Assembly: GCF_018403225.1 (NCBI RefSeq)
Contig: NZ_BOSG01000002.1
Span: 434,001-498,000 of the forward strand
Source: Paenibacillus sp. J23TS9
GTDB lineage: Bacteria; Bacillota; Bacilli; Paenibacillales; Paenibacillaceae
DNA: 64,000 nucleotides
Direction: 5' to 3'
How positions within the stretch are numbered: position 1 is the first letter of the stretch; the number at the start of each line of letters is the position of its first letter. Below, in pieces: positions 9,395-18,871 of this stretch. Under the pieces are notes generated by a model that was not told the origin of the DNA, made no database searches, and saw only the letters and a program-made list of their open reading frames with translations. Made by a program: the position numbers and the translations under genes.

Positions 9395-11161
9395 ATGACG
9401 ATAAAACATACGCTAACCCTGCGTAATCTTCTCATTTTGTTCTGTATCGCCATGCTGGTCCTGATCGGACTGAAGGGAATCGATATCAACCGCAAAATGG
9501 CTTGGGTCGATGAGGCCGGTCGATATTATGATCAAAAGGACCTTATCGCCGCTGAAGAATGGTATCAAAAAGCATCCAATAATAACTCCATTCATTATAA
9601 AGAGGATCTGATCGCGAAGCGTCTGCTTGAGCTTCAGCCGATTACCCTGATGAAACAGACGCTCTCCCAGCTTGACCAGCGTGCGGAGCGCACAGGCTCC
9701 GGACAGGATTTTACCGGCTTCCTTCAAGTGTACAACGAGCTCCAAAGCGCGCAGAGCAAATACATGAATACAGGGGATCGGTTCGCGGCTTACTATCCGA
9801 AGATTTCTGCAGGCTTTGGCATATCGGATGATATTACGCGATACTTCCAGCAGTTCAAGGCTTTGTTTTATAGCCAGCTGGATGACCGGTTGAGCCAGGG
9901 GCAAACGGATGAAGCGACTCCTAAGTGGAATCTGCAGGCCATCCCCGATGTATTTTACGGCGGAGCAAACGAGAAAACCAAGCAGCTTACCGCCAAGTTC
10001 AAGGACTTTGATGAAAAGCTGATGTCCAAGCTGGCCGGAGAGGGCAAATTCCCTGAGCTTCTGGATGTATCGCAGTCGATGATGAGCCAGTATCAAGGAC
10101 GAAAGCTGACGGCACCATGGGTCAAAACCAAAGCGGAAGAGCTTGCACGGATCATTCTGAAAAAGGATGTCGAAGGAAATCAGCCTGCGAACTATGCTCT
10201 CCATGCCAAAGCCTATGAAGCATATGCCAAGAGTGCAGGGATCAAATCAAGCTTGCTGAGCGAGATTGACCGGCAGATCCGGAAATGGATCACGGCTGCG
10301 CAGCGGAAAGTGAAAAACAACGATTTTGAAGGAGCCATCGCCATCTATGAGGCGTTGTCGTCCTATCAGGACACGACAAATGAAATCAAAAAAGCCAAGC
10401 TGGCCTGGACCGTGCATGATCCGCTGCGCCTCCTGCAGCAAACCGACCAGACGAAGAATTACAGCCATGTCAGCGGCGGAGGCAACCGGTTCGGCGGCAG
10501 CGCCTATGCAATTGGTTCAGATGACAGCAACACGGTTTACTTCGCAAAAATGAATGATGATGAATCCGTGCAAATCCTGAGCACGCATGATTTTCCTTCT
10601 AACATAAATATCCGGCAGATTTCTGTAGAGAAGTCGCTCAGCACGAAGGCTGCGCCGGTGATTCTCGTCGAAGGTGATTCCAATTCCCGAAATGCGCTCT
10701 ATGCAGCTTATGAGGTACATGATGGCGGCATGACCCAGCTTTTCCTTTTTGATGCAGATAGTTATGAAGTGCAAGCAGACAGATCGCTGCTCGTTGCCCA
10801 TCCGAATGGTGTAGAGGGCGATGGCGGCACTTCCCAGAATGCTATCTACATGCGTCAGGGAGACAGCTATCAATTCATGGGCTATCAAAAGGATTACACG
10901 GATATCAATGTTAATGATTTGCTCAGTCATTCTAACGAAAAGATCCGTTTTACCTGCTATATCGTTTACGGTGGCGAAGGCGACGCGCTTGCGCAAATGG
11001 GTGACTCATACGTGAAGCTGCACGGGAACTATAGCTTCTATGATGGCATGAATGTGACCGTGACCGGCCTGTTCAGCCAGTTTGAGGATGTATACCCAGG
11101 CGGTGACCAGCTGGGCGAGCTGATCAGCGTGCCTGTGGTTGATGTGGAGAATATGGAGTAA
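9395..11161 (+). CDS. N-terminally membrane-anchored protein with TPR-like helices
   Basis: 588 residues with a single hydrophobic anchor at about 10-27 and no cleavage motif, so probably inserted with a large extracytoplasmic part. A TPR-like helix pair lies at about 38-60 (AGRYYDQKDLIAAEEWYQKA), and a second near 300-325 (NDFEGAIAIYEALSSYQDT). From about residue 345 the sequence is beta-rich, and the last 60 residues (YSFYDGMNVTVTGLF region) resemble a small OB-like barrel. It is the third gene of the plus-strand operon facing the vWA/tubulin-like operon. No family name can be given. Confidence 0.78.
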   Translation: MTIKHTLTLRNLLILFCIAMLVLIGLKGIDINRKMAWVDEAGRYYDQKDLIAAEEWYQKASNNNSIHYKEDLIAKRLLELQPITLMKQTLSQLDQRAERTGSGQDFTGFLQVYNELQSAQSKYMNTGDRFAAYYPKISAGFGISDDITRYFQQFKALFYSQLDDRLSQGQTDEATPKWNLQAIPDVFYGGANEKTKQLTAKFKDFDEKLMSKLAGEGKFPELLDVSQSMMSQYQGRKLTAPWVKTKAEELARIILKKDVEGNQPANYALHAKAYEAYAKSAGIKSSLLSEIDRQIRKWITAAQRKVKNNDFEGAIAIYEALSSYQDTTNEIKKAKLAWTVHDPLRLLQQTDQTKNYSHVSGGGNRFGGSAYAIGSDDSNTVYFAKMNDDESVQILSTHDFPSNINIRQISVEKSLSTKAAPVILVEGDSNSRNALYAAYEVHDGGMTQLFLFDADSYEVQADRSLLVAHPNGVEGDGGTSQNAIYMRQGDSYQFMGYQKDYTDINVNDLLSHSNEKIRFTCYIVYGGEGDALAQMGDSYVKLHGNYSFYDGMNVTVTGLFSQFEDVYPGGDQLGELISVPVVDVENME

Positions 11162-11220
11162 GGGGTCGTGAGCCGTGGTTTGATTACTCTTGTTCGATTA
11201 AAGAGACGCTTCGCGAACGA

Positions 11221-11393
11221 ATCATTCCTCCCATCGCTGTTGTTCCCGAATTTCTTGAACTTGAAAATAGCGGTGGGAATTCGGGGACAAAGGGGACGGC
11301 TGCGGTGACGGATCGTTCTTCCGATCGCTGTTGTCTCCAAATTTCTTGATTTTCTCCTTTTATAATGGTGAAAATCCGGAGACAAAGGCGACC
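11221..11393. repeat. Two tandem copies of a palindromic intergenic repeat
   Basis: Two imperfect direct copies of about 80 bases lie at 11221-11297 and 11312-11393. Both read ATC-TTC-TCC-ATCGCTGTTGT near the left end, then TTTCTTGA, and end in GACAAAGG-GAC. Each copy also folds on itself: in copy 1 TGTTCCCGAATT (11241-11252) pairs with AATTCGGGGACA (11278-11289); in copy 2 TGTCTCC pairs with GGAGACA. It encodes no plausible protein. This is the form of a dispersed REP/MITE-like intergenic element; other copies would lie outside the window. Confidence 0.6.
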
Positions 11394-11460
11394 GCTACGC
11401 TTCTTCAGTACGATTCCGCCCCCTCCGCTCCATTTGCCACTTGTCTGACATAAAAACAAA

Positions 11461-11501
11461 CGGGCAGCTCAAGAATATCATTCTCGGGCTGCCCGTTTTT
11501 T
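11461..11501. terminator. Bidirectional rho-independent terminator
   Basis: CGGGCAGC (11461-11468) pairs with GCTGCCCG (11488-11495), with further pairing of AAGAAT and ATTCT inside. It is followed by TTTTTT on the plus strand and by a T-rich run on the minus strand, so it can end both the 588-aa operon and the BIG2 gene. Confidence 0.85.
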
Positions 11502-11529
11502 CTATTGATAGCATACTGTTAAAGAACCT

Positions 11530-13920
11530 TTATTTCACCGTTACGATCACGCGCGTGGATTTGCCACCGAAGCTGACTGTAATCGTTGCTTTACCTTTGC
11601 CTGTCGCTTTGACCACACCGTCTTTCACGGTTGCGGACAGGATGCGCGAGGATTTCCACAGCGCAGGTGTGGAGACATCTGATTCGCTTCCGTCATTATA
11701 CGTGGCGGTTGCTACCAGGTTGACCGTTTGACCAACGCTCATATTTAAGCTGACTTCATTCGTTTGCAGATATTTCAGAATATCCACTTCCACCGGAATC
11801 CGTACGGTTTTGTTACCATACTTGGCACTGATCGACGTTTTCCCGCTGGAGATAGCCGTAATTTTACCTTTTAGTACGGAAGCGATCTTGTAATTCGAAG
11901 TGCTCCATTCCGCTTTGTCGCTGACGTCCTTGGTAGAACCGTCACTGAAGGTTACGGTTACGGTAACATTCGCTGTTTTTTCTTTGGCTTTGCCAGCCGT
12001 TTTTAGCGCAACGAAATCTACATCTGCATCAATCTTTGAAATCACATCAACCTCGACAGTAACCGTGACCTTCTTGCCGCCGTATTCCGCCGTAATGGTT
12101 GCCTTACCGCTCTTCATACCCGTAACTACACCCTCGCCGTCCACACTCGCCACTGCAGGGCTGCTGGACTTCCAGGTTGCTCTTTTGTTAAGGCCTTCCG
12201 CCGACTCGGGATCGTTCACAGCCGATAAATCAATGGTCTTTTTATCCCCGGTGGACATAATGATCAGACTTTGCGGGGAAGTCAGCTCACTGACCAAGCC
12301 CACTTCAACCGTCATCGTATACGTCTTGCTCTCATACTTGGCTGTAATCGTGGCGGTTCCTGAGCTAACACCTGTGACGATGCCCTTGTCGTCCACTTTC
12401 GCGATTTCTTCCTTATTGGAGCTCCAGTCGACTTTATCTGTCAGCTGCTCCGAAGGCTTGTCCGCTCCGTAATCGAGCACAAGGCTTGCTGCGTATGTTC
12501 CGTTCACTTTCAAAGAAACCTTTTTCGAAGAAAGCTCGACCTTCAGCGGGATGTCCACCGCTACATGTGTTGTCACGGTTACACCACCGTAAGTGGCAGT
12601 AATGTCCGCTTGGCCTTTTTTGTAGGCGGTCAACAGTCCATTCGAAACATAGACAATATCATCCTTGCTGGATTTCCATTCCGCTTTATTCTGTACTTTC
12701 TCGGTTTGGCCGTTCGCATAGGTAGCAGTCAATTCAAGCTGCTGGGTTTTCGTGCCTGTAAGACTGAGTGCTACTTCCTCTAACATATCGAGATGGCGCG
12801 GAACGTCAACATCCACGTTGATCGTTACGCTCTTATCCCCGTATTTGGCTGTAATGACTGCAGCGCCAGGAGCGTTTGCAGTAACTGCGCCCTGCTTAAC
12901 GAAGGCCACTTTCTCGTTGTTGGACGTCCACACTGCGTCTTTTGTAATATCTACCGGATCTTTATCGGGATAAACAGCTTCCAGCTTGATCGGATTTTTA
13001 AGCGTTTCATTGGTATGCAGGAAAATATTTTGTTCGCTTGCCTGCAAACGGATGGTCTTATCAACATCCACCTGTACAGTTGCTGTTTGAGTGCCGTATT
13101 TGGCCGTAATCGTTGCCGATCCCGGTCCATAAGCCGTAATTTCACCTTTAATCACATCCGCTACTTCCGCATTGCTCGTAGACCATTCGGCTTGTGCGGC
13201 TACATCATCCTTTACCTCCCCGTCAGGATAGGTTGCCTTCAGGGTAATTTGTACGGTTTTCTTTTCACTGACCAGCATAGACACTTTCGTCTCGCTTGGA
13301 TCCAGGCGTTTCACCAGTTCCACGCTCACCGGAATGGATACCGTTTGCTTGCCATAGGTAGCCGTGATGGTTGCCGTACCGGAACCAATCGGTTTTACCT
13401 CGCCATTCACAACCGAGACCACGCTGCTGTCGTCCACAGTCCATTCAGCCTTGTTCGAAGCATCCGTATCTGTAGAGTTATCCGTATAGGTTGCAGTCAG
13501 ATGAATGGTCGGGTTGTCGCTCAGCTTCAGTTCAAGCTTCTTCTGAGGGTCCGCTACTGTAAGTGCCTTGACCTTCTTCGTTACGTTGACTTGAACCGAT
13601 TCGGTTTCACTGCCATAAACGACCGAAATGGTCGAGCTGCCTTCCCCTACTGCGGTAATGGTACCGTTATATACGGTGGCCACAGCTTCGTTTTTGCTGC
13701 TCCAGCTTGCTTTTATCGTCACATTTTCAGTTGAGTTATCTTTATAAACGCCCGTCGCCGTCACAGATGCCGTATCGCCAATCTCCAGTGTAACCCGGGA
13801 TTTTGAGAGAACCAGCTTGGACAAATCGGCCGTTGTAGCCGCCCAAGTGACTCCGGAATATGCCATGCACAGCACCATAACCAGCGACATGACAAGCATC
13901 TTTTGAAGCTTCTTATGCAA
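11530..13920 (-). CDS. Secreted protein of nine tandem BIG2 (bacterial Ig-like group 2) domains
   Basis: 796 residues with a signal peptide at about 1-28 (AYSGVTWAA cleavage region). The mature protein is made of nine repeats of about 80-88 residues, each with the BIG2 pattern: a ...V.L..G....L.ATY.DG stretch, a W-S sequence, A-V...G.ITA, and a closing GTATITAKYGG. No sortase motif, S-layer homology domain or enzyme domain is visible, so it may be secreted or held by another wall component. The start is TTG at 13920, preceded by GGAGGG with eight-base spacing. It stands alone between two convergent or divergent units. Adhesive or structural role at the cell surface is inferred from the family. 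Confidence 0.88.
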   Translation of the reverse strand: MHKKLQKMLVMSLVMVLCMAYSGVTWAATTADLSKLVLSKSRVTLEIGDTASVTATGVYKDNSTENVTIKASWSSKNEAVATVYNGTITAVGEGSSTISVVYGSETESVQVNVTKKVKALTVADPQKKLELKLSDNPTIHLTATYTDNSTDTDASNKAEWTVDDSSVVSVVNGEVKPIGSGTATITATYGKQTVSIPVSVELVKRLDPSETKVSMLVSEKKTVQITLKATYPDGEVKDDVAAQAEWSTSNAEVADVIKGEITAYGPGSATITAKYGTQTATVQVDVDKTIRLQASEQNIFLHTNETLKNPIKLEAVYPDKDPVDITKDAVWTSNNEKVAFVKQGAVTANAPGAAVITAKYGDKSVTINVDVDVPRHLDMLEEVALSLTGTKTQQLELTATYANGQTEKVQNKAEWKSSKDDIVYVSNGLLTAYKKGQADITATYGGVTVTTHVAVDIPLKVELSSKKVSLKVNGTYAASLVLDYGADKPSEQLTDKVDWSSNKEEIAKVDDKGIVTGVSSGTATITAKYESKTYTMTVEVGLVSELTSPQSLIIMSTGDKKTIDLSAVNDPESAEGLNKRATWKSSSPAVASVDGEGVVTGMKSGKATITAEYGGKKVTVTVEVDVISKIDADVDFVALKTAGKAKEKTANVTVTVTFSDGSTKDVSDKAEWSTSNYKIASVLKGKITAISSGKTSISAKYGNKTVRIPVEVDILKYLQTNEVSLNMSVGQTVNLVATATYNDGSESDVSTPALWKSSRILSATVKDGVVKATGKGKATITVSFGGKSTRVIVTVK

Positions 13921-14155
13921 TGTAAATTCCCTCCAATTCCTATTTTGATAAACACATCATACCTCACATATCGGTCAAACGGGCGATGATTATTAGCTTT
14001 TTTGCATGTTTTTCGGGTTTTTTTCACGAAATTGAGTTATTTTGTCGATTGCGTCAAACATCCGTTTACAGGGTAATACAGTGGTTGGTAAGTTCCACCT
14101 TAGAACAACTATCCTTCCGATTGCACGTCTATTATATATATGGAGGTGCCTACCC

Positions 14156-15211
14156 ATGATCACAACAGACCACCCGATAACGGGCAGAGCCGACGCACTG
14201 ATACGGGAGCATTTTGGCAGCAAATTCCCGTTAACTCTCACGATCGGCATTCTGGAAAATGGGAACCAGTATTACTGGGGCCATGGTCAGCCGCAGGGCT
14301 TCGATTATTCATCAGCCATTTATGAAGCGGCCTCGATTACTAAGGTTTTCATGACAACACTGCTTTACATTCTCGAACAGCAGGGCAATCTGAAGCTGAC
14401 TGACACCATCGGCAAATACATACCTGAATGTGCTTCCAATCGTAAAATCAGCTCGATAACCCTCGAACAGCTCGGAGAGCATACATCCGGGCTACCCCGT
14501 CTTCCTGCCGGACTGAAATCCGTCATGACGGACAAGCTTAATCCCTACCAGCATTACACAGAGGAGCATCTGCTCAAGGATCTGCTTAAATGCCGGCCAG
14601 CTGCACCTGGAAACTTCGAATACTCCAATCTTGGTGCAGGCCTGCTCGGCTATATCCTGACACGCTGCACCGGCCATAATCTGGAGGAGCTGGTGCGGGA
14701 AATGGTATGCGGACCACTCTTTATGGAGGATACGGTGTTCGGATTGAGCCCATCTCAGCAGCAAAGACAGCTTCCCGTGTATACTGCGAATGGTAAAGAG
14801 ATGCCTTACTGGGATTTTGGCGTTCTGGCAGGGGCCGGGGGCCTGCGCACCACTGCCAGGGACCTGCTGCAGTTCGCCAAGGCGAACGCGGGCATGGGGG
14901 CTGCATCCGTGACGTCGGCCATGAAAGCGACCCAACTGCCGAGGCATCGTATCCGCCGGTATGACGAAGTTGGAATGGGATGGATGATCCGGACCGGTGT
15001 CTATCACGACCGGATGCACTGGCATAACGGCGGCACCTACGGCTCAAGCAGCTTTATCGGTTTTCACAGGGAGAAGAATATGGCGGTCATTGTTCTCTCC
15101 AACAACGGCAGCTTTGCGCTCAGGCCCTTTTCCAGGCTCCGTGCCCAGAAAAGACATGTCGATGAAATTGGGCTTGAGCTGCTCAGATCCATGACCAAAA
15201 CGATCGATTAA
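14156..15211 (+). CDS. Class C beta-lactamase-fold serine hydrolase
   Basis: 351 residues from ATG 14156, selected because GGAGGTG lies eight bases upstream; the longer open frame to 14042 has no such site. Catalytic motifs are intact: SITK at 60-63 (nucleophile Ser60, Lys63), YSN at 156-158, and HNGG late in the protein in place of KTG. There is no signal peptide, which differs from true AmpC lactamases and penicillin-binding proteins, so a cytosolic esterase or peptidase-like role is more likely than antibiotic resistance. The exact substrate cannot be told. Confidence 0.85.
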   Translation: MITTDHPITGRADALIREHFGSKFPLTLTIGILENGNQYYWGHGQPQGFDYSSAIYEAASITKVFMTTLLYILEQQGNLKLTDTIGKYIPECASNRKISSITLEQLGEHTSGLPRLPAGLKSVMTDKLNPYQHYTEEHLLKDLLKCRPAAPGNFEYSNLGAGLLGYILTRCTGHNLEELVREMVCGPLFMEDTVFGLSPSQQQRQLPVYTANGKEMPYWDFGVLAGAGGLRTTARDLLQFAKANAGMGAASVTSAMKATQLPRHRIRRYDEVGMGWMIRTGVYHDRMHWHNGGTYGSSSFIGFHREKNMAVIVLSNNGSFALRPFSRLRAQKRHVDEIGLELLRSMTKTID

Positions 15212-15318
15212 TGAGTAAACTTTCATTTTTCTGTTACCGAAATGCGGTTTTTCCATCTCTATATTGCATGTATGGTTATTGAAAGGGAATTGAATCTCTG
15301 GATATAAGGAGGGCCATC

Positions 15319-16047
15319 ATGCAAAAATGGATCGCTTTTGGAATATTCAGCATTTTATTGCTGGGTGGTGCAGGCGCTGTGTGTGCCAAAATGCAGCAGC
15401 CTCCGCCCCTCACCGCTCCTGCCGGACAAGTTCTTCAGCACTCCGGCCCGGATGGAGAATCAGGCACTTCCCGGAAAACCTCCAAGGCAGACTTTGAAGT
15501 GACAAATCTAACGGTACACAGAGCCCACTTCACCGCTGATTACCCGCAGATTAAAGGTCTGACAGGCGTACTCGCCGAGGAAAATATCAATCAGGATCTG
15601 GAAAATATCATCCGTAAATATAGCGAGGACATGACGACAAGCGACAAACTGAACCTGAGTTATGAGGTAGCCAGCAGCAGCGGAGACTTCTATTCGTTTG
15701 TCTTCCATGGCACCTTGACCCAAGGCATGCCAAACGGCGTAACAGGCGAATCCTTTCCTGTGCTGGATACACTGAACTATGATGCCAGAACGAATTCCAG
15801 AGTCGTCTCTGAAAATCTTTTGAAGCATGACAAGGAATCCCTGGCGGCTTTCAGCAAGCTGTTCTCCTCCTATGCCGGCAAAGACGCGAAAGCATTCGGG
15901 AATGACATGGGTGTTTTCTTTACAGATGCGGATATTGTCTTTTACTTCTTGAAGGATGACGCTGCACCAGGATATACGCAGGTGCATATTCCATTAGTAG
16001 AAGCCAAGCCTTTTTTTAACGATCCGATCCAGCCATTGAATAAGTAA
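15319..16047 (+). CDS. Secreted or anchored RsiV-like (DUF3298/DUF4163-type) protein
   Basis: 242 residues with an N-terminal hydrophobic helix at about 5-24, then a Pro/Gln-rich linker, then an alpha/beta domain. The order of motifs (DYPQIKGL, NQDLENIIRKY, YEV...FYSFVF, GVTGESFPVLDTLNYD, a final HIPL strand) matches the extracytoplasmic domain shared by anti-sigma factor RsiV and related lipid- or peptidoglycan-binding proteins. It lacks the RsiV cytosolic anti-sigma domain, so it is not an anti-sigma factor itself. AAGGAGGG precedes ATG 15319. It stands alone before a strong terminator. Confidence 0.7.
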   Translation: MQKWIAFGIFSILLLGGAGAVCAKMQQPPPLTAPAGQVLQHSGPDGESGTSRKTSKADFEVTNLTVHRAHFTADYPQIKGLTGVLAEENINQDLENIIRKYSEDMTTSDKLNLSYEVASSSGDFYSFVFHGTLTQGMPNGVTGESFPVLDTLNYDARTNSRVVSENLLKHDKESLAAFSKLFSSYAGKDAKAFGNDMGVFFTDADIVFYFLKDDAAPGYTQVHIPLVEAKPFFNDPIQPLNK

Positions 16048-16081
16048 GCTGGTTCCGGGTAAATTGCATATTCCGTTGAAT

Positions 16082-16144
16082 AAAAAAAGAGACTGAACTC
16101 CGTCAGGTTCAATATAGAACCTTTCGGGGACAGTCTCTTTTTTT
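16082..16144. terminator. Bidirectional terminator between convergent genes
   Basis: AAAGAGACTG (to 16095) pairs with CAGTCTCTTT (from 16131), with runs of A before and T after, and a smaller GGTTC/GAACC hairpin inside. It can end the RsiV-like gene and the FrnE-like gene that converge here. Confidence 0.9.
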
Positions 16145-16160
16145 CGTCCAAATGATATAT

Positions 16161-16874
16161 TTACGCCTTATCCGTTGGCAAAGCGCAGGAACCGTCCTGG
16201 CAAGCCAAGTCATCCGAGCCGCCGACCATGGTCAGCGGATGATCTTCCTTCCAGATGTTCTCGAGCGCATCCACAAACACATCCTCCGGCTGAGCGCCGG
16301 AAATACCATATTTCTGGTTCACAACGAAAAATGGCACACCCGAAATGCCGAGCTTGGACGATTGGCTCTCATCCTCACGTACATCCGCTGTATAAGCATC
16401 ACTTGCGAGCATATCAGCGGCAGCCTTGGCATCAAGACCAATCTCTCCGGCAAGACGCGCCAATGTATCGCGGTTTCCCAAATGCTCCGAGTCGGTAAAA
16501 TAGGCCTTGAACAAACGCTCGGTCATGTCATAACGCTTGCCGGATTCACCTGCCCAATGCGTTAAGCGGTGGGCATCAAATGTATTCGTGGGCTTCATGG
16601 TATCAAAGTGGTAGGTCAGCCCCACTGCCTTGGCCTGCTCGGTCATATTGGCATTCATCGCTTTGGCTTTTTCGATCGTCATCCCGTACTTGGAAGCCAG
16701 AATGCTGTGCATGCTTTCTTCATTATCGCGAGGCGCATCCGGAGCCAGCTCGAAGCTGCGGAAAACCACTTCAACTTCATTTTTATGCTCAAAACGTTCC
16801 AGTGCCGCTTCAAAGCGACGCTTGCCGATGTAGCAGAATGGACAAGCAAAGTCGGACCAAACTTCAATTTTCAT
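16161..16874 (-). CDS. FrnE-like DsbA-family thiol oxidoreductase
   Basis: 237 residues, cytosolic. The N-terminal thioredoxin strand leads to the redox motif CPFC (Cys11, Cys14) in WSDFACPFCYIGKRRF, then the helical insert of the DsbA fold and the cis-Pro loop GISGVPFF. This arrangement is that of FrnE/2-hydroxychromene-2-carboxylate isomerase-like proteins, which act in disulfide chemistry and oxidative stress. A second cysteine pair (CQDGSC) lies at the extreme C-terminus and may relay electrons. AGGAGG precedes ATG 16874. It is a single-gene unit ended by the shared terminator. Confidence 0.88.
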   Translation of the reverse strand: MKIEVWSDFACPFCYIGKRRFEAALERFEHKNEVEVVFRSFELAPDAPRDNEESMHSILASKYGMTIEKAKAMNANMTEQAKAVGLTYHFDTMKPTNTFDAHRLTHWAGESGKRYDMTERLFKAYFTDSEHLGNRDTLARLAGEIGLDAKAAADMLASDAYTADVREDESQSSKLGISGVPFFVVNQKYGISGAQPEDVFVDALENIWKEDHPLTMVGGSDDLACQDGSCALPTDKA

Positions 16875-17057
16875 TTTTAAAATCCTCCTAAAGGTATGGA
16901 ATGTTATGTTATGCTAACTGATACTTTTTTATACACAGTATAGATTAAAAAGAAAGGCAGGATTACCCGCCAACTAACTGTAACTTCTTTATATACATTA
17001 TATAATGAGTACTACTTTTGTGCAACTTGAATGGAAATACCGCTCGGTCTGGAACGA

Positions 17058-18467
17058 CTAGCCCACGGTCGGAGCTGCTGCAGGAACCGGCTCCGGCTCC
17101 ATAGGCTCAACGAGCGCATGCCGTTCCCAGGCCCGGCTTTTCCAGCGGAAATACATGATTACGGCACGCGTCCATTCATCAGCGGCTATGGCGAGCCAGA
17201 CTCCGACCAGACCCAGATGAAGATGGAAGATGAGAAAATATCCAAGCGGCAGCGACATGCAAACCATCGAAATCAGCCCCATATATACCGGGAACCGGGC
17301 ATCGCCCGAAGCACGGAGGGAGTTGATGATGACGATGTTCACCGTTCGGCCCGTTTCCAAGATAATGCTCAGCAGAATCACCTGCGCACCCATACGGATA
17401 ATCGTCATATTATCGGTGAAGAGGCTCATCAAAGGCACACGGAATGCAATAATGATGATATCGATGACGACGGTAGCGGCCAGAGCCCATTTTACACTTT
17501 GAAATACCCGGGTGTAAGCGTCCTGGTTGCGGCGCGAGCCGACATAATGGCCGACCATGATTGCGGTGCTCATACCGATCGCCATGCTGAACAAGTAAAT
17601 ATACATCGAGATATTACTGGCATACTGCCGGGTGGCCATCGCCTCTGAGCCGAGATAGGTCACATACAGCGTAAAGGTCAGCTGGCAGATCTGATAGACG
17701 ATATTTTCAAAAGCCGAGGGAATGCCAATGCTGAGTATTTTGCGGACATACTCTTTGGACAGATGAATGTAATATTTCCATTCCACTCTCACTTCCATAA
17801 CACGGTACATCAGCCAGAAGAAAACGAGCAGGCATACCAGGCGGCTGAACACCGTTGAAATGGCTGCGCCCTCCACACCCATGGCGGGAAAGCCCAGGTG
17901 ACCGAAAATCAGCAAATAATTGCCGACCACATGCAGTATATTCATAAAAAGGGATACCACCATAGTTTCCTTGGTGAACCCGTGAGTACGTATAGTTGCA
18001 GCCAGTGCATTGATGAGAGCCTGCAGGAAAATGCCGCCTCCGACAATCCGCATATACGACTGTGCATAGTCAAAAATTTCCCCATGCACGTTCAGCAGCC
18101 GCAGCATATATCCGCCTAGTCCGAGAAAAATGATACTCAGGATCAAGCCGACAGCCAAATTCAGCGTCAATGCGTTGCCTGTCACTTTGGCGGCCTCCAG
18201 CCTTTTCTTCGAGCCCAGATACTGGGCAACAACGATAGCAGCCCCGCTTCCAATGACTTCAAGCAATAGAATCGCTATCGATATAATCTGGTTGGCTGCG
18301 CCTACCCCGGACACAGCGTCATCTGACACCGAGCTGATCATGAACGTATCCACGCTGCCCATCAGCATAAAAAGGAACAGTTCAAGAAAGATCGGCCAAG
18401 TCAAACTCACCAGGCTGAGACGTCCCGCTTCTGACCGTTCGGACGAATCATTAACAAGTGCGGTCAT
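17058..18467 (-). CDS. MATE-family multidrug/cation antiporter
   Basis: 469 residues with about twelve membrane helices in two similar halves, typical in length for MATE transporters. Characteristic stretches include LTWPIFLELFLFMLMGSVDT near the N-terminus, GVGAANQI after helix 1, and RASGDARFPVYMGL in the C-terminal half. The family exports cationic drugs or metabolites in exchange for Na+ or H+. The ATG at 18467 is preceded by AAGGTG. It is transcribed alone, divergent from the sugar operon. Substrate unknown. Confidence 0.9.
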   Translation of the reverse strand: MTALVNDSSERSEAGRLSLVSLTWPIFLELFLFMLMGSVDTFMISSVSDDAVSGVGAANQIISIAILLLEVIGSGAAIVVAQYLGSKKRLEAAKVTGNALTLNLAVGLILSIIFLGLGGYMLRLLNVHGEIFDYAQSYMRIVGGGIFLQALINALAATIRTHGFTKETMVVSLFMNILHVVGNYLLIFGHLGFPAMGVEGAAISTVFSRLVCLLVFFWLMYRVMEVRVEWKYYIHLSKEYVRKILSIGIPSAFENIVYQICQLTFTLYVTYLGSEAMATRQYASNISMYIYLFSMAIGMSTAIMVGHYVGSRRNQDAYTRVFQSVKWALAATVVIDIIIIAFRVPLMSLFTDNMTIIRMGAQVILLSIILETGRTVNIVIINSLRASGDARFPVYMGLISMVCMSLPLGYFLIFHLHLGLVGVWLAIAADEWTRAVIMYFRWKSRAWERHALVEPMEPEPVPAAAPTVG

Positions 18468-18699
18468 GAGTCAGAAATCACCTTACTTCCATTAAAAATT
18501 AACTTTAAAACAAAGGTATGTTAGCACACTTTGCTTGAAATTACAGTCTTTTCGCGAAAATTCCTCCATAGAAATTCATGAAAAATATTACAGCTTGTCC
18601 TTGCGCCTTTAACCGTTCTGCAGAAGCGTTTGGCACGGATCCTATGCACGACTCAAATCAGCTCATCGAGGCAGCGCTTACATCTTTATAAAAAAAGAG

Positions 18700-18728
18700 T
18701 TGATAATTGAGAAATCATCCTCTATGAT
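18700..18728 (+). promoter_or_regulatory. SigA-type promoter of the sugar operon
   Basis: TTGATA (18700-18705), a 17-base spacer and TATGAT (18723-18728) give a near-consensus vegetative promoter about 145 bases before the first permease gene. The rest of the 400-base gap between the MATE gene and the operon is AT-rich and non-coding. Confidence 0.7.
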
Positions 18729-18826
18729 ATTGTCATCAGGCCGGATATGAAAATTAAAGCACTTTAACTTTATAACAACTAACATCCTATGAAACCTTTA
18801 TACAAGGGGAATACATACTCTAAAAG

Positions 18827-18840
18827 TTAAAGCGTTATAA
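18827..18840 (+). promoter_or_regulatory. Candidate LacI-family operator in the sugar operon leader
   Basis: TTAAAGCGTTATAA is a 14-base imperfect palindrome with the central CG typical of LacI-family operators (five of seven positions symmetric). It lies downstream of the promoter. The sequence CTTTAACTTT about 70 bases upstream repeats the left arm in reverse. Binding by the LacI protein encoded in this operon is inferred. Confidence 0.4.
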
Positions 18841-18871
18841 TTTTTAAACTAATAGAAAGGTTGGTGTTTCC

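Noticed and set aside
12793..13734. 313-residue plus-strand open frame
   Set aside because: Antisense to the BIG2 repeats; arises from their periodic sequence.
14156..15211. Beta-lactamase resistance gene
   Set aside because: No signal peptide and the KTG box is HNGG; it is better described as a general class C serine hydrolase.
15319..16047. RsiV anti-sigma factor
   Set aside because: Lacks the cytosolic anti-sigma domain and no ECF sigma factor gene is adjacent.
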